Shown: positions 8,773 to 17,085 of the stretch, one piece after another
Numbering within the stretch: the first letter of the stretch is position 1
How the letters are laid out: every line of letters begins with the position of its first letter
Assembly: GCA_900315765.1 (NCBI GenBank)
Contig: ONAK01000040.1
Location: 1 to 53,183 of the forward strand
Reading direction: 5' to 3'
DNA from: an uncultured Prevotella sp.
GTDB lineage: Bacteria; Bacteroidota; Bacteroidia; Bacteroidales; Bacteroidaceae
DNA: 53,183 bases
Made by a program: the position numbers and the translations under genes
Notes under the pieces: generated by a model
Database searches by the model: none
Told to the model about the DNA's origin: nothing
The model's input: the letters and a program-made list of their open reading frames with translations, nothing else

Positions 8773-10064
8773 ACGTTTTTAGGGATATAAAGTGTAAATT
8801 CTGAAAATTTGTCTTTCTCACTTGACACAGTCACTTTTCCACCATGTGCCTGCATCACTTGGTCGACATAGTTAAGGCCTAGGCCAAATCCTGATACGCC
8901 ACCTTTACGATTCTTCTCGTGGATAGCAGCACGTCCGAACTTGTCAAAGATAATCTGCTGTTCTTCTTTAGTGATTCCTATACCATTGTCGCGTACCTTC
9001 AGGAGCACATTCTTGTCTGTATCTATCGTTGAAATCTTGATTTTTATATCATCCTTTGAGTATTTTATGGCATTATCAAGAAGATTGGCAATAGCCTCAG
9101 TAAGGTATTGTTCGTCAGCCAGAACATTTTTCACCTTGAGGTCTGTTACTATCTCAAGTGGCTTAGTGGTTTTGGCCTTAGTTTTATCGATTAAATCGTT
9201 AATTATTGGCTCAAGACAGATATCCCACTTGTTCAGAATCAGCTTTTTGTTTTCCAACTTCGATATGGTGAGAAGTTTGTTGACGAGAGCCAGCAAGTGT
9301 TCTGCCTCATCTTCAATAATCGTGTAGTACTTTTCTTTTATCTGTGGCTTGTCGTCAACCTTTCCGCTATGGAGGAAGTGAGCGCCCATAATAATCGATG
9401 AAAGCGGCGATTTCATGTCGTGAACCATCGCATACGAGAAGTCGTTACGTAGTTCTGCCATTTGCTCTTGTTCTGTAATGAATCTAAGCAGTTGGACAAT
9501 GATGATGGCGAAGAAACCTAAGATTATTGCACTAATCAGGAAGAGCGGGCTCAGCTTTTGGGCTAACTCCGGATAGGGATTGTTAAGTGCTATCTGTATG
9601 GCCTTGGATTGGTCTCTACGAATGCTCACAGGATGAGTCAAGAGCGAAAAAGATGTGTTTCTATCGTTGTTCCGCCTCAAAACCTGCCCCAATTCATCAA
9701 CCTCAAGTATGGTTACATCGCGATTAATCTCAGCTACTGTCAGAAGCGAGTCAACAAAGATAGCAACTGTATCCAGAGATATCTCAGAATGATACTTTGT
9801 ACTCAAAGCATCGTTCATGCCCTCAACCGACGATGCTAACGAGAGGTTGTTTCGAGCAGCAGGCAGACTGAGCGTATCGCCTTTGGTAACATGGTCGGCT
9901 CGCGTATAACTCTCGTAGAACATAGCCCAAGTAAGCTGATTACCAGCACGCTCTGCAATATCTTTTGTCACAGAGCGATATGTCATCCACATATAAATGG
10001 CCAGCAGTAACAATACAGCTACTGCGCTGATGATTGATACATATTTATATTTGCCAGTATGCAT
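8769..10064 (-). CDS. rprX: Sensor histidine kinase (RprX-like)
   Basis: 431 residues from the ATG at 10064. A longer reading would need a TTG at 10103 inside the promoter. TM1 (YVSIISAVAVLLLLAIYMWM) is followed by a periplasmic sensor region of about 130 residues and TM2 (LSPLFLISAIILGFFAIIIV). A HisKA domain has the H-box SYAMVHDMKSPLSS (His215), and a HATPase domain has the N-box LLDNAIKYS, DNGIGI and GFGLGLNY. It is a membrane kinase that phosphorylates the regulator encoded immediately downstream. The periplasmic domain has no recognisable ligand fold. The promoter has a -7 box only about 10 bp above the ATG, so the mRNA has almost no leader. Confidence 0.87.
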   Translation of the reverse strand: MHTGKYKYVSIISAVAVLLLLAIYMWMTYRSVTKDIAERAGNQLTWAMFYESYTRADHVTKGDTLSLPAARNNLSLASSVEGMNDALSTKYHSEISLDTVAIFVDSLLTVAEINRDVTILEVDELGQVLRRNNDRNTSFSLLTHPVSIRRDQSKAIQIALNNPYPELAQKLSPLFLISAIILGFFAIIIVQLLRFITEQEQMAELRNDFSYAMVHDMKSPLSSIIMGAHFLHSGKVDDKPQIKEKYYTIIEDEAEHLLALVNKLLTISKLENKKLILNKWDICLEPIINDLIDKTKAKTTKPLEIVTDLKVKNVLADEQYLTEAIANLLDNAIKYSKDDIKIKISTIDTDKNVLLKVRDNGIGITKEEQQIIFDKFGRAAIHEKNRKGGVSGFGLGLNYVDQVMQAHGGKVTVSSEKDKFSEFTLYIPKNV

Positions 10065-10073
10065 AACTGCCTG

Positions 10074-10103
10074 CAAAGATACGACAATTTTTGCAATAAA
10101 CAA
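10074..10103 (-). promoter_or_regulatory. Promoter of the kinase/regulator operon
   Basis: On the minus strand, TTG (10103-10101), a 19-bp spacer and TATCTTTG (10081-10074) fit the Bacteroidetes -33/-7 promoter exactly. The ATG at 10064 lies 9 bp below the -7 box, so the transcript is nearly leaderless. This decides the rprX start. Confidence 0.8.
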
Positions 10104-10113
10104 TAAGGAAAAT

Positions 10114-10135
10114 GATAAAAAAGCACCACGTGCTT
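10114..10135 (-). terminator. Rho-independent terminator after the CPBP-like gene
   Basis: Read on the minus strand: stem AAGCAC, loop GTG, stem GTGCTT, then further T residues (TTTTATC). It lies just below the stop codon at 10139 and just above the rprX promoter, separating the two transcription units. Confidence 0.7.
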
Positions 10136-10138
10136 ATA

Positions 10139-10915
10139 TTAATCGATAGGTTTGGTTGGTTCCAGGGCCTTGATGGCGTAGAGCAAAACAGGTAAAGTCA
10201 CAATAAAAGGAAGGAAAGCTAACCATCCCCAAGATGTTCCTATCATACCAAGTGTAACTATCCAGTAAACGATATCGCCTATAATAATAGGTATAACACT
10301 TCGAGAATACTCATAAATCCAAGCCTCAACCCATGCAACAAGGAAACCAATAGCTACAAATGGCGATGGAGTTACTATTACCGAGAAAAGTCCCATAATA
10401 GCGGCATATACAGGAATCACTACAAATGGACGATGCTTCCAGTCTAGAATCTCGCGAAGCACAGCACCATAAATAATAAGGTTGCCTGTAGCCTCGACAA
10501 TTGTTAAAATAACAATTGAGAAAATGAAGTGAGACCTCATCCAGGCATAAGAGTCCTTTAGAGAATTGCCGAAATCGAATTCTCCCTCTGGCATTGCATT
10601 ACTCAGAATGGCCAGACTGGCAAAAACTGGAATCATACAAGCATACACCTTCCAACGAGCCTTCTTTGGCGCACGGCCTATGGTATAACTTGCAAAACCA
10701 AGCTTGATGAACACCCAGTTCAGAATGATACATAACAATATCAAAGAAGCTGATCCTGCATAAACCATCACGCTCATCGAAGTGGTGGTTCCTACCTGAT
10801 TTCCGCTAAAACCATCGATAAAACCGGCAATTAATCCTACCATAGCACCACCAATGAACATCACAACGAGTGTGATGCCCAATGCCAAAAGTAGATACAT
10901 CATTGCCTTCTTCAT
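10139..10915 (-). CDS. Polytopic membrane protein, divergent CPBP (CAAX protease-like) family
   Basis: 258 residues with about seven hydrophobic segments, starting MKKAMMYLLLALGITLVV. The segment IVEATGNLIIYGAVLREI resembles CPBP motif 1 (EExxxR), but the second Glu is missing. SPFVAIGFLVAWVEAWIYEYSRSVIPIIIGDIVYW resembles motifs 2-3, with Asp where the catalytic His normally stands. The protein may therefore be a CPBP-fold protein that is inactive or altered; assignment is by pattern only. It is transcribed alone: promoter -7 at 10949-10942, terminator at 10114-10135. Its promoter has the same upstream 22-bp box as the DUF3836 gene, so both are candidate targets of the neighbouring two-component system. 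Confidence 0.55.
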   Translation of the reverse strand: MKKAMMYLLLALGITLVVMFIGGAMVGLIAGFIDGFSGNQVGTTTSMSVMVYAGSASLILLCIILNWVFIKLGFASYTIGRAPKKARWKVYACMIPVFASLAILSNAMPEGEFDFGNSLKDSYAWMRSHFIFSIVILTIVEATGNLIIYGAVLREILDWKHRPFVVIPVYAAIMGLFSVIVTPSPFVAIGFLVAWVEAWIYEYSRSVIPIIIGDIVYWIVTLGMIGTSWGWLAFLPFIVTLPVLLYAIKALEPTKPID

Positions 10916-10941
10916 CGCCTTTGTATTATTATATCCGTTTG

Positions 10942-10949
10942 CAAAGGTA
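10942..10949 (-). promoter_or_regulatory. -7 element of the CPBP-like gene
   Basis: TACCTTTG on the minus strand, 27 bp above the start codon, with no good -33. The operator candidate at 10980-11001 lies 30 bp upstream, nearly the same geometry as at the DUF3836 promoter. Confidence 0.6.
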
Positions 10950-10979
10950 CGATGAATTTCTTATATAATATAAAAAGGT

Positions 10980-11001
10980 ATGTTATCTTTAGGTTAAATC
11001 T
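10980..11001 (-). promoter_or_regulatory. Candidate response-regulator operator, copy 2
   Basis: Identical over 22 bp to 1936-1957 (core GTTATCTTTAGGTTAA, an 11-bp-period GTTAW repeat). It lies between the glsB stop and the CPBP-like promoter. It also overlaps a small palindrome, GTTAAATCTTTTAAC, at 10993-11007. Confidence 0.5.
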
Positions 11002-11007
11002 TTTAAC

Positions 11008-11997
11008 TTACTTTTCTTTATAGATAACTTTGTTTGCTCCGCTGGTAATCTTCAGAGCCTCAGGATGTTCCTTGATAAACGAGTCGATGTGGCGCACACG
11101 TTTCTCTTCGAGAATCTCATCCACAGCAATCAGGATACCTGTTTCTTCCACATCGCCAAAGCCGTAGTTGATGGCAGTACCAAACAACTTCATGGTTGGC
11201 GAAAGACTCATATAGGCATTAACCAATGGAGGAATGTTATAACCCAGCTTGCGTATTTCGCCATTAAGTACCTTATAATCTTCTTTGAAAGACTCGCCTG
11301 CAAAAAGATGCTCAAACTCCTTAGGATCGGTATCCATTTCCAACGGTTTCATCGGTATAATCAGCTTCTCTTTGTCATCAAAATGCTTCTTCAGGAAATA
11401 AAGAATCATATCGCGGCCTTTGCGGATATACGAAGGATACATAGTCATCTTGCCAAAGAAATACTTAACGTTTGGCTTAATCACTGTAAGTGCACCAAGT
11501 CCATCCCAAAGATTATCCAAAGCAAACAAGCTCTTGGCACCCATACGAGAACTCTGATAAGGAAGAGAGACAAACGAGCGTCCTAGTTCGATGGTCCAAG
11601 GAGCATATTCCTTAATGAATCTATCTGAGAAATGGAACATATGGCTTGTTGCCAGAATAGGCTGTCCCTTTTCATCGTAATCCCAATCAGTACCCAGCAG
11701 ATATCTATAGCCACCAATAATCTCCTCAGCCTCCGGATTCCATACGATAAGCTGCTTGTAACAATTGTCACAAGTATCGAATTCATCGATATCCATATCC
11801 TTTCCTGTACCTCCACCAGCTTCGCGGAATGCTATCTCACGAAGTCGACCTATCTCCTTCATCACATTAGGAGCATTATGGGCTGTGATTACATATATCT
11901 CATTATGACTCTTGTTAGTCATACGGAGCTGACGATCAGGAGTTAGTTCACTCTTGAGAATCTCTTTGGCTATAGGCTGGATAATTTCCTGTTCCAT
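11008..11997 (-). CDS. glsB: GNAT-family N-acyltransferase, glycine lipid synthesis
   Basis: 329 residues with no signal peptide. The N-terminal half has the OlsB/'hemolysin' GNAT signature: RLREIAFREAGGGTGKD, then DIDEFD, a C-N-C-Y segment, QLIVWNPEAEEIIGGYR and WTIELGRSFV. In Bacteroides the homologous GlsB transfers a 3-hydroxy-fatty acyl group from acyl-ACP to the amino group of glycine, the first step of glycine-lipid synthesis. The C-terminal extension (residues 250-329) is not assigned. It lies 20 bp after glsA, so the pair is one operon and the two proteins probably act in sequence at the inner membrane. Ornithine as the amino acid cannot be excluded from sequence alone. Confidence 0.8.
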   Translation of the reverse strand: MEQEIIQPIAKEILKSELTPDRQLRMTNKSHNEIYVITAHNAPNVMKEIGRLREIAFREAGGGTGKDMDIDEFDTCDNCYKQLIVWNPEAEEIIGGYRYLLGTDWDYDEKGQPILATSHMFHFSDRFIKEYAPWTIELGRSFVSLPYQSSRMGAKSLFALDNLWDGLGALTVIKPNVKYFFGKMTMYPSYIRKGRDMILYFLKKHFDDKEKLIIPMKPLEMDTDPKEFEHLFAGESFKEDYKVLNGEIRKLGYNIPPLVNAYMSLSPTMKLFGTAINYGFGDVEETGILIAVDEILEEKRVRHIDSFIKEHPEALKITSGANKVIYKEK

Positions 11998-12017
11998 TCT
12001 CTCTCTTTCTTAGTTGT

Positions 12018-12842
12018 TTATAGTTTATAGACTTGTTCTCTTACAAATTCGGCCCATTCCATCGGTGTTTTCGACTTGTCGAACGTTTGCCAGGGAATAG
12101 GCTTTCCTATCTTTACTTCAAAGCTTTTGTGCACGTTTTTGTACATTTCATCGACAAGAAACAGCATCGCCAGATTAAATGGCAGATGCTTGTCGCTAAA
12201 GTTAGCCAAGCGATAGAAGAACTTGCTGTTTTCACCACTGAAGTGGATAGGCACCACATCTCGCTGATATTCCACACTCTTCGAAATGAAGGTTTTCTTC
12301 CAAGGAATATCCTGGATAACGCCGTTCTTCTTGCGAGAGCAGATTCCAGCAGGGAACATCAGCATGTGATGATCACTCTTGAACCCAGCCTCAACCATTG
12401 CAGGGAAGTTACGGCTCTGATTGCCCGTCTTGTTGATTGGAATACACAATGGCGCAAGACCAGGAAGATTCATCAGCAGATCGTTTACCAGATAACGGAA
12501 ACGCCCATCATAGAATCTGCCAATAATAGCTCCAAGAGCCACTCCGTCTTCACCGCCCAATGGGTGATTGCTCACAAAAGTATATAGTTTGCCATCGTTA
12601 GGATCAGGAAGATTCTCCTTTCCAACGACGTTCAGAGTCATATCGAGGTATTTTACACATTCCTCCAACCACTCTACGCCAACCTTATCGCGACTCTCCC
12701 AAAGGAATGCATTTACCTGGTCCTGATGGGCTATTTTCTTAAGCCAACCAACCAATGGACGAGGCACAAACTTAGCCTTTGTGCCCATCTTCCCTTTGAG
12801 GATCTGATCAATGTCGATCGTTTGCTCTGTTACTGTTGTCAT
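12018..12842 (-). CDS. glsA: PlsC-like O-acyltransferase, glycine lipid synthesis
   Basis: 274 residues. The acyltransferase motif NHPLGGEDG (a spaced HX4D-type motif) is near residue 92, followed by FPAGICSRKKNG and a DVVPIHFSG motif, as in lysophospholipid acyltransferases of the OlsA/GlsA type. Its expected role is O-acylation of the N-acyl-glycine made by GlsB, giving the di-acylated glycine lipid found in Bacteroidetes membranes. It is the first gene of the glsA-glsB operon. A TATTTTTG -7 element lies at 12873-12866. It is divergent from the division cluster, with a 213-bp shared control region. Confidence 0.8.
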   Translation of the reverse strand: MTTVTEQTIDIDQILKGKMGTKAKFVPRPLVGWLKKIAHQDQVNAFLWESRDKVGVEWLEECVKYLDMTLNVVGKENLPDPNDGKLYTFVSNHPLGGEDGVALGAIIGRFYDGRFRYLVNDLLMNLPGLAPLCIPINKTGNQSRNFPAMVEAGFKSDHHMLMFPAGICSRKKNGVIQDIPWKKTFISKSVEYQRDVVPIHFSGENSKFFYRLANFSDKHLPFNLAMLFLVDEMYKNVHKSFEVKIGKPIPWQTFDKSKTPMEWAEFVREQVYKL

Positions 12843-12865
12843 TTCTCTCTTGCACTAACGCGATG

Positions 12866-12873
12866 CAAAAATA
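12866..12873 (-). promoter_or_regulatory. -7 element of the glsA-glsB operon
   Basis: TATTTTTG on the minus strand fits TAnnTTTG, 23 bp above the glsA start. A TTG at 12898-12896 lies 22 bp upstream, a slightly long spacing. Confidence 0.55.
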
Positions 12874-12984
12874 GCACATTTCTTTGAAAAATGAGCAAAA
12901 ATTGAAGAAAAAACTTTGTTTTTAAATGTATTTAGGACAGAATGAGGGTTTTAATCAACAAAAAAAGGTTAAATTCAAAAAAAA

Positions 12985-13010
12985 GTGGGGAATTGTGGTG
13001 TAAAGTGGGG
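12985..13010 (+). promoter_or_regulatory. MraZ box (three direct repeats)
   Basis: GTGGG at 12985, GTGGT at 12995 and GTGGG at 13005 form three direct repeats with an exact 10-bp period. MraZ is known to bind TGGGN repeats separated by 5 bp upstream of its own gene. The box lies directly upstream of the -7 element at 13020-13027, where bound MraZ would block or modulate RNA polymerase. This implies autoregulation of the whole division cluster. Confidence 0.8.
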
Positions 13011-13019
13011 AAAAATGAG

Positions 13020-13027
13020 TATCTTTG
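13020..13027 (+). promoter_or_regulatory. -7 element of the division/cell-wall cluster
   Basis: TATCTTTG, a strong match to TAnnTTTG, 28 bp upstream of the mraZ ATG and 9 bp below the last MraZ repeat. Confidence 0.75.
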
Positions 13028-13055
13028 CGCCAAATTTATTATTAAATAGGTACGT

Positions 13056-13511
13056 ATGCGATTTATAGGTAATATAGAAGCTAAGGCAGACGCTAAGGGA
13101 AGAGCCTTTTTGCCAGCCGTTTTCCGCAAGGTGCTACAGGCATCTGGCGAGGAAGGACTGGTACTGAGAAAGGACGTCTTCCAGAACTGTCTGGTTCTAT
13201 ATCCTGAAAGCGTTTGGAACGAGCGACTCGACCTTTTGAAATCACAGCTCCGCCCATGGAAGCAGACGCACCAGCAGATATTCCGCCAGTTCGTATCCGA
13301 GGCGGAAGTAGTGACACTTGATGGTAACGGGCGATTCCTCATCTCAAAGCGACTGATGAAAGTGGCTGGGATTGAGCAGGAGCTCCAGTTTATTGGAATG
13401 GACAATACCATCGAGATATGGTCACCAGAGAAACTTAACGAAACATTGAAGAGCGAAGAAGAATTCGGAATCGAATTTGAGAACATCATGAACGTCAGCG
13501 ACAATCAATGA
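13056..13511 (+). CDS. mraZ: Transcriptional regulator MraZ
   Basis: 151 residues, the usual length. Two AbrB/SpoVT-like swapped-hairpin repeats are visible: GNIEAKADAKGRAFLPAVFR in the first half and VTLDGNGRFLISKRLM in the second, each with the typical D-x-x-G-R core. MraZ forms a ring-shaped oligomer and binds the repeats upstream of its own operon (12985-13010). It is the first gene of the cluster and overlaps rsmH by 4 bp (ATGA). The reading of the promoter box and the gene support each other. Confidence 0.95.
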   Translation: MRFIGNIEAKADAKGRAFLPAVFRKVLQASGEEGLVLRKDVFQNCLVLYPESVWNERLDLLKSQLRPWKQTHQQIFRQFVSEAEVVTLDGNGRFLISKRLMKVAGIEQELQFIGMDNTIEIWSPEKLNETLKSEEEFGIEFENIMNVSDNQ

Positions 13512-14422
13512 TTATTACTGCCGAAACATATCACGTACCAGTGCTTCTCAACGAGAGCATAGACGGACTTGCCATCAAGCCCGATGGAATCTATGTTGAC
13601 GTCACATTCGGAGGTGGCGGACACAGCAAAGAGATTCTGCGCAGACTCGGTAAAAAGGGCCATTTATATAGTTTCGACCAAGACCCTGACGCAGAAAAGA
13701 ACATCGTAAACGACGATCGTTTCACCTTTGTAAGAAGCAACTTCAGATATCTGAAGAACTGGATGCGCTATTATGGCGTAGATCATATCGACGGATTGCT
13801 CGCTGACCTTGGCGTGTCGAGCCATCATTTTGATGACGAAACACGCGGATTCTCATTCCGTTTCGACGCTCCGTTAGACATGCGAATGAACAAACGCGCT
13901 GGAACTACTGCAGCTGAGATTCTTAACAACTACGACGAAGAGCAGCTGGCAGACATATTCTATATATATGGAGAGCTGAAAAATGCCAGAAAGATAGCAG
14001 CCACCATCGCTAAGACTCGCAACGAAAAGAAAATCGAGACAACTGGCGATTTGATGAATGTAACAGAGAAACTCTTCCAGCGAGAAAGAGAGAAGAAAGA
14101 GATGGCCAAGATGTTCCAGGCCTTGAGAATAGAGGTAAACCACGAGATGGATGCCTTAAAAGAGATGCTGAACGGCGCAATGGACACACTCTGCGAAGGC
14201 GGACGACTCTCTGTTATAACCTATCATTCACTCGAAGACCGCATCGTTAAGAACATGATGAAGGCAGGCAATGTGGAAGGTAAGGTAAAACAAGACTTCT
14301 TTGGACGTATTGAGGCGCCATTCCGCTTAGTGAATAATAAGGTAATAGTGCCAAGCGACGAGGAACAGCAGCAAAACCCACGAAGCAGAAGTGCCAAGTT
14401 GAGAATTGCAGAAAAGATATAA
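13508..14422 (+). CDS. rsmH: 16S rRNA (cytosine-1402 N4) methyltransferase RsmH
   Basis: 304 residues. The SAM-binding loop VDVTFGGGGHSKEIL is near residue 30. Further family motifs are LADLGVSSHHFDDETRGFSFR, RMNKRAG and VITYHSLEDRIVK. It methylates N4 of C1402 in 16S rRNA. The gene was formerly called mraW and always follows mraZ. It overlaps mraZ by 4 bp and is followed after 15 bp by the ftsL-like gene. Confidence 0.96.
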   Translation: MIITAETYHVPVLLNESIDGLAIKPDGIYVDVTFGGGGHSKEILRRLGKKGHLYSFDQDPDAEKNIVNDDRFTFVRSNFRYLKNWMRYYGVDHIDGLLADLGVSSHHFDDETRGFSFRFDAPLDMRMNKRAGTTAAEILNNYDEEQLADIFYIYGELKNARKIAATIAKTRNEKKIETTGDLMNVTEKLFQREREKKEMAKMFQALRIEVNHEMDALKEMLNGAMDTLCEGGRLSVITYHSLEDRIVKNMMKAGNVEGKVKQDFFGRIEAPFRLVNNKVIVPSDEEQQQNPRSRSAKLRIAEKI

Positions 14423-14437
14423 TAAGAGAGAGAACAG

Positions 14438-14929
14438 ATGGAGAATAAAGAAGACATCGAGCTGGAAATGCAGGAAATCATCGAGGAAGAACCCGCTGTT
14501 CAGGAGAAAGTAAGCCTGAAGGAAGAAGCCTCTGAGATGAAAGAGCAGGCCAAGAAGACCATCCAGAAGATTAAGGAGAAAGTGAAGGAAGAGGATACTC
14601 GTCCAACATCATCTTTGAATCTCAGGACTATTCTTGGTGGCGATTTCCTTACTGCAGAGATGGTGCGCAAACAGATTTGGCTGGTTGTGCTCATGGTTTT
14701 CTTTACCATCATATACGTAGCCTCAAGATATCAGTGTCAGCAAGACCTGATAGCCATCGACAAGCTGGAGAAGGAATTGCTTGATGCAAAATACAAGGCA
14801 CTTTCAAGTTCAAGCACCCTTACAGAAATGTGTCGCGAGAGTCATGTGCTGGATGCATTGAAGCAGAATAACGACAGTCTGCTCCATATTTCAGACCAGC
14901 CACCATATATAGTTAATGTACCAGAATAA
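14438..14929 (+). CDS. ftsL: FtsL-like cell division protein
   Basis: 163 residues. The acidic and Lys-rich cytoplasmic N terminus (about 85 residues) is longer than in proteobacterial FtsL. One TM follows (IWLVVLMVFFTIIYVAS), then a short periplasmic coiled coil (LIAIDKLEKELLDAKYKAL). Its place between rsmH and the PBP gene and its topology match the FtsL-like protein of Bacteroidetes, a scaffold that links FtsQ/FtsB-type proteins to the FtsW-FtsI synthase. Sequence similarity to FtsL is weak, as usual for this family. Confidence 0.8.
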   Translation: MENKEDIELEMQEIIEEEPAVQEKVSLKEEASEMKEQAKKTIQKIKEKVKEEDTRPTSSLNLRTILGGDFLTAEMVRKQIWLVVLMVFFTIIYVASRYQCQQDLIAIDKLEKELLDAKYKALSSSSTLTEMCRESHVLDALKQNNDSLLHISDQPPYIVNVPE

Positions 14930-14938
14930 GAAAAAGAG

Positions 14939-17062
14939 ATGAGTAAGTTCAATAACGATAAGGTCATGCCACGCTACTTCGCCATCGCAGTAGTACTAAC
15001 TCTTATTGGTTTTGCCGTTGTAGGCAAAGCCATGTATATCATGACTGCCAAGAAGGATTATTGGACTCAAGTAGCCTCTCGCCTGAAGCGCGACAGCGTT
15101 GTTGTGAAGCCTAATCGCGGAAACATTCTGAGTTGCGACGGTCAGCTGATGGCAAGCAGTATTCCTGAATACAAACTTTATATGGACTTCCAGGCTGGTG
15201 CAGAAGACTCTATAGGAAAACATAAGCGCGACTCTATCTGGGAGGCCAACATCGACACCATCTGCTACGAGCTGAACCAAATTTTCCCACAAAGATCAGC
15301 AGCAGAGTTCAAAGCCAACCTGTTAGAGGGCAAACATAAAGTACAGAAAAACGGAACCGTTGGTGCACGCCATTGGGATATCTGGCCAAAGCGTGTAGAC
15401 TACAATACATTCTGCGAGGTTCACAATCTCCCGATTTTCAAAGAGCGCACCTACAAAGGAGGCTTCCACTGGGAGACATATAACTCTCGCCGCCGACCTT
15501 TCGGAACATTGGCTCGACGCACCATCGGAGAGATGTTTGGCGCCAAGGATAGTGCGAAGAACGGTTTGGAACTATCGCTCGACACACTGCTTCGAGGTAA
15601 GAATGGTTTGATGCACCGTCGCAAGATTCTTAGTAAGTATCTCGACATTCCTGTTCTGTCGCCAGAAGATGGTGTTGATGTAGTGACAACCATCGATGTT
15701 GGCATGCAGGACTTGGCTGAGCGCGCCCTTGTTGACGAACTGAAGGAAATCAACGGCGAGATGGGTGTTGCCATCCTGATGGAAGTAAAGACTGGCGATG
15801 TAAAAGCCATCGTAAATATGACACGAGGTCAAGACGGCAACTACTACGAGATGGTGAACAACGCCATCAGCTACCGTTGCGAACCAGGATCGGTATTCAA
15901 GGTTGCCTCGTTCCTTGTTGCACTTGACGACGGAGTCATCGATACCACGATGACAATTCCAACAGGATGTGGAGTTATGGAGATGCACGGCCGTCCTATG
16001 AAGGATCATAACTGGCGTCGTGGCGGATATGGAACTATCAATGTGGCTCGAGCACTCGAGGTCAGCTCAAACATTGGCGTGAGCTACTTGATTGATAAGT
16101 TCTATGGGCATAACCCAAAGAAATATGTGGAGGGTCTTTACCGTATCGGTATACACGAAGACCTGAAGCTCCCATTGGTGGGTTACCACACGCCTTTGAT
16201 CCGCATGCCTGACACTAAGACAACTGATAGAGCAAAATACTGGAGTAAGACAACACTCCCCTGGATGAGTATAGGTTACGAAACCCAGATTGCACCTATC
16301 AATACAGTAGCTTTCTATAATGCCATTGCCAATGACGGCAAGATGATGCAGCCACGCTTCATCAAGCAGTTGGTAAAGAACGGCGAGGTGATCAGAGAGT
16401 TCGAGCCCGTAGTTCTGAAAGATCGTATTGCCAAGCCAGAGGCCATCAAGACCATGCAGACCATTCTGGAGCATGTGGTAAGTCAGGGATTGGGTAAGAA
16501 AGCTGGTTCAAAGTCGTTCAAGGTTGCAGGAAAAACAGGTACCGCTCAGGTTGCCGACCAATACGGAAGCTATCACTCTGGCATTACACGCTACTGGCTC
16601 AGTTTTGCAGGTTTCTTCCCTGCTGACAATCCTCGATACACCTGTATCGTTTGTCTGAAGAAGTCAGGTCTTCCCGCTTCAGGTGGTGGTATGAGTGGTG
16701 TTGTATTCCACCATATAGCAGAAGGTGTAATGGCTCAGAACTTGAAACGTAGCGTAGATGCTGCACGCGATGCGTCATCGATAATGACTCCTGATGTAAA
16801 GAGAGGTGATAATTCTGCTGCGAACTATGTTCTTGCAAGTCTTAAGACCAAGGCTTCGTCAAATAGCAGTACCAACTATCGCGAGAGCAGCAAGCACACC
16901 GTACCGGATGTTACGGGAATGGGTGCGAAAGATGCCGTTTATCTGTTAGAAAGTCGGCACATCAAGGCTCGAGTTAAGGGTAGAGGAAAAGTAAAGTCAC
17001 AAAGTATCCACGCCGGCACTGCTATCAAACAGGGAATGGTGTGTGAACTTACATTAGATTAA
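14939..17062 (+). CDS. ftsI: Division-specific penicillin-binding protein 2/3 (FtsI) with PASTA domain
   Basis: 707 residues. It has one N-terminal TM ([20 protein letters not shown]), a dimerisation domain ([16 protein letters not shown]), and a transpeptidase domain with Ser318-VFK (SxxK), S376-S-N (SxN) and K532-TGT. A C-terminal PASTA domain (about 650-707) begins [15 protein letters not shown]. It crosslinks septal peptidoglycan in complex with FtsW, encoded downstream. All three catalytic motifs are intact. The PASTA tail is usual for Bacteroidetes FtsI. It lies 9 bp after the ftsL-like gene. Confidence 0.95.
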   Translation: MSKFNNDKVMPRYFAIAVVLTLIGFAVVGKAMYIMTAKKDYWTQVASRLKRDSVVVKPNRGNILSCDGQLMASSIPEYKLYMDFQAGAEDSIGKHKRDSIWEANIDTICYELNQIFPQRSAAEFKANLLEGKHKVQKNGTVGARHWDIWPKRVDYNTFCEVHNLPIFKERTYKGGFHWETYNSRRRPFGTLARRTIGEMFGAKDSAKNGLELSLDTLLRGKNGLMHRRKILSKYLDIPVLSPEDGVDVVTTIDVGMQDLAERALVDELKEINGEMGVAILMEVKTGDVKAIVNMTRGQDGNYYEMVNNAISYRCEPGSVFKVASFLVALDDGVIDTTMTIPTGCGVMEMHGRPMKDHNWRRGGYGTINVARALEVSSNIGVSYLIDKFYGHNPKKYVEGLYRIGIHEDLKLPLVGYHTPLIRMPDTKTTDRAKYWSKTTLPWMSIGYETQIAPINTVAFYNAIANDGKMMQPRFIKQLVKNGEVIREFEPVVLKDRIAKPEAIKTMQTILEHVVSQGLGKKAGSKSFKVAGKTGTAQVADQYGSYHSGITRYWLSFAGFFPADNPRYTCIVCLKKSGLPASGGGMSGVVFHHIAEGVMAQNLKRSVDAARDASSIMTPDVKRGDNSAANYVLASLKTKASSNSSTNYRESSKHTVPDVTGMGAKDAVYLLESRHIKARVKGRGKVKSQSIHAGTAIKQGMVCELTLD

Positions 17063-17085
17063 TATATATAATAAGGTATAGAGAT

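Noticed and set aside
12932-13504. 190-codon minus-strand ORF opposite mraZ
   Set aside because: It lies antisense to mraZ and covers the MraZ box and promoter; its composition is a shadow of the plus-strand gene.
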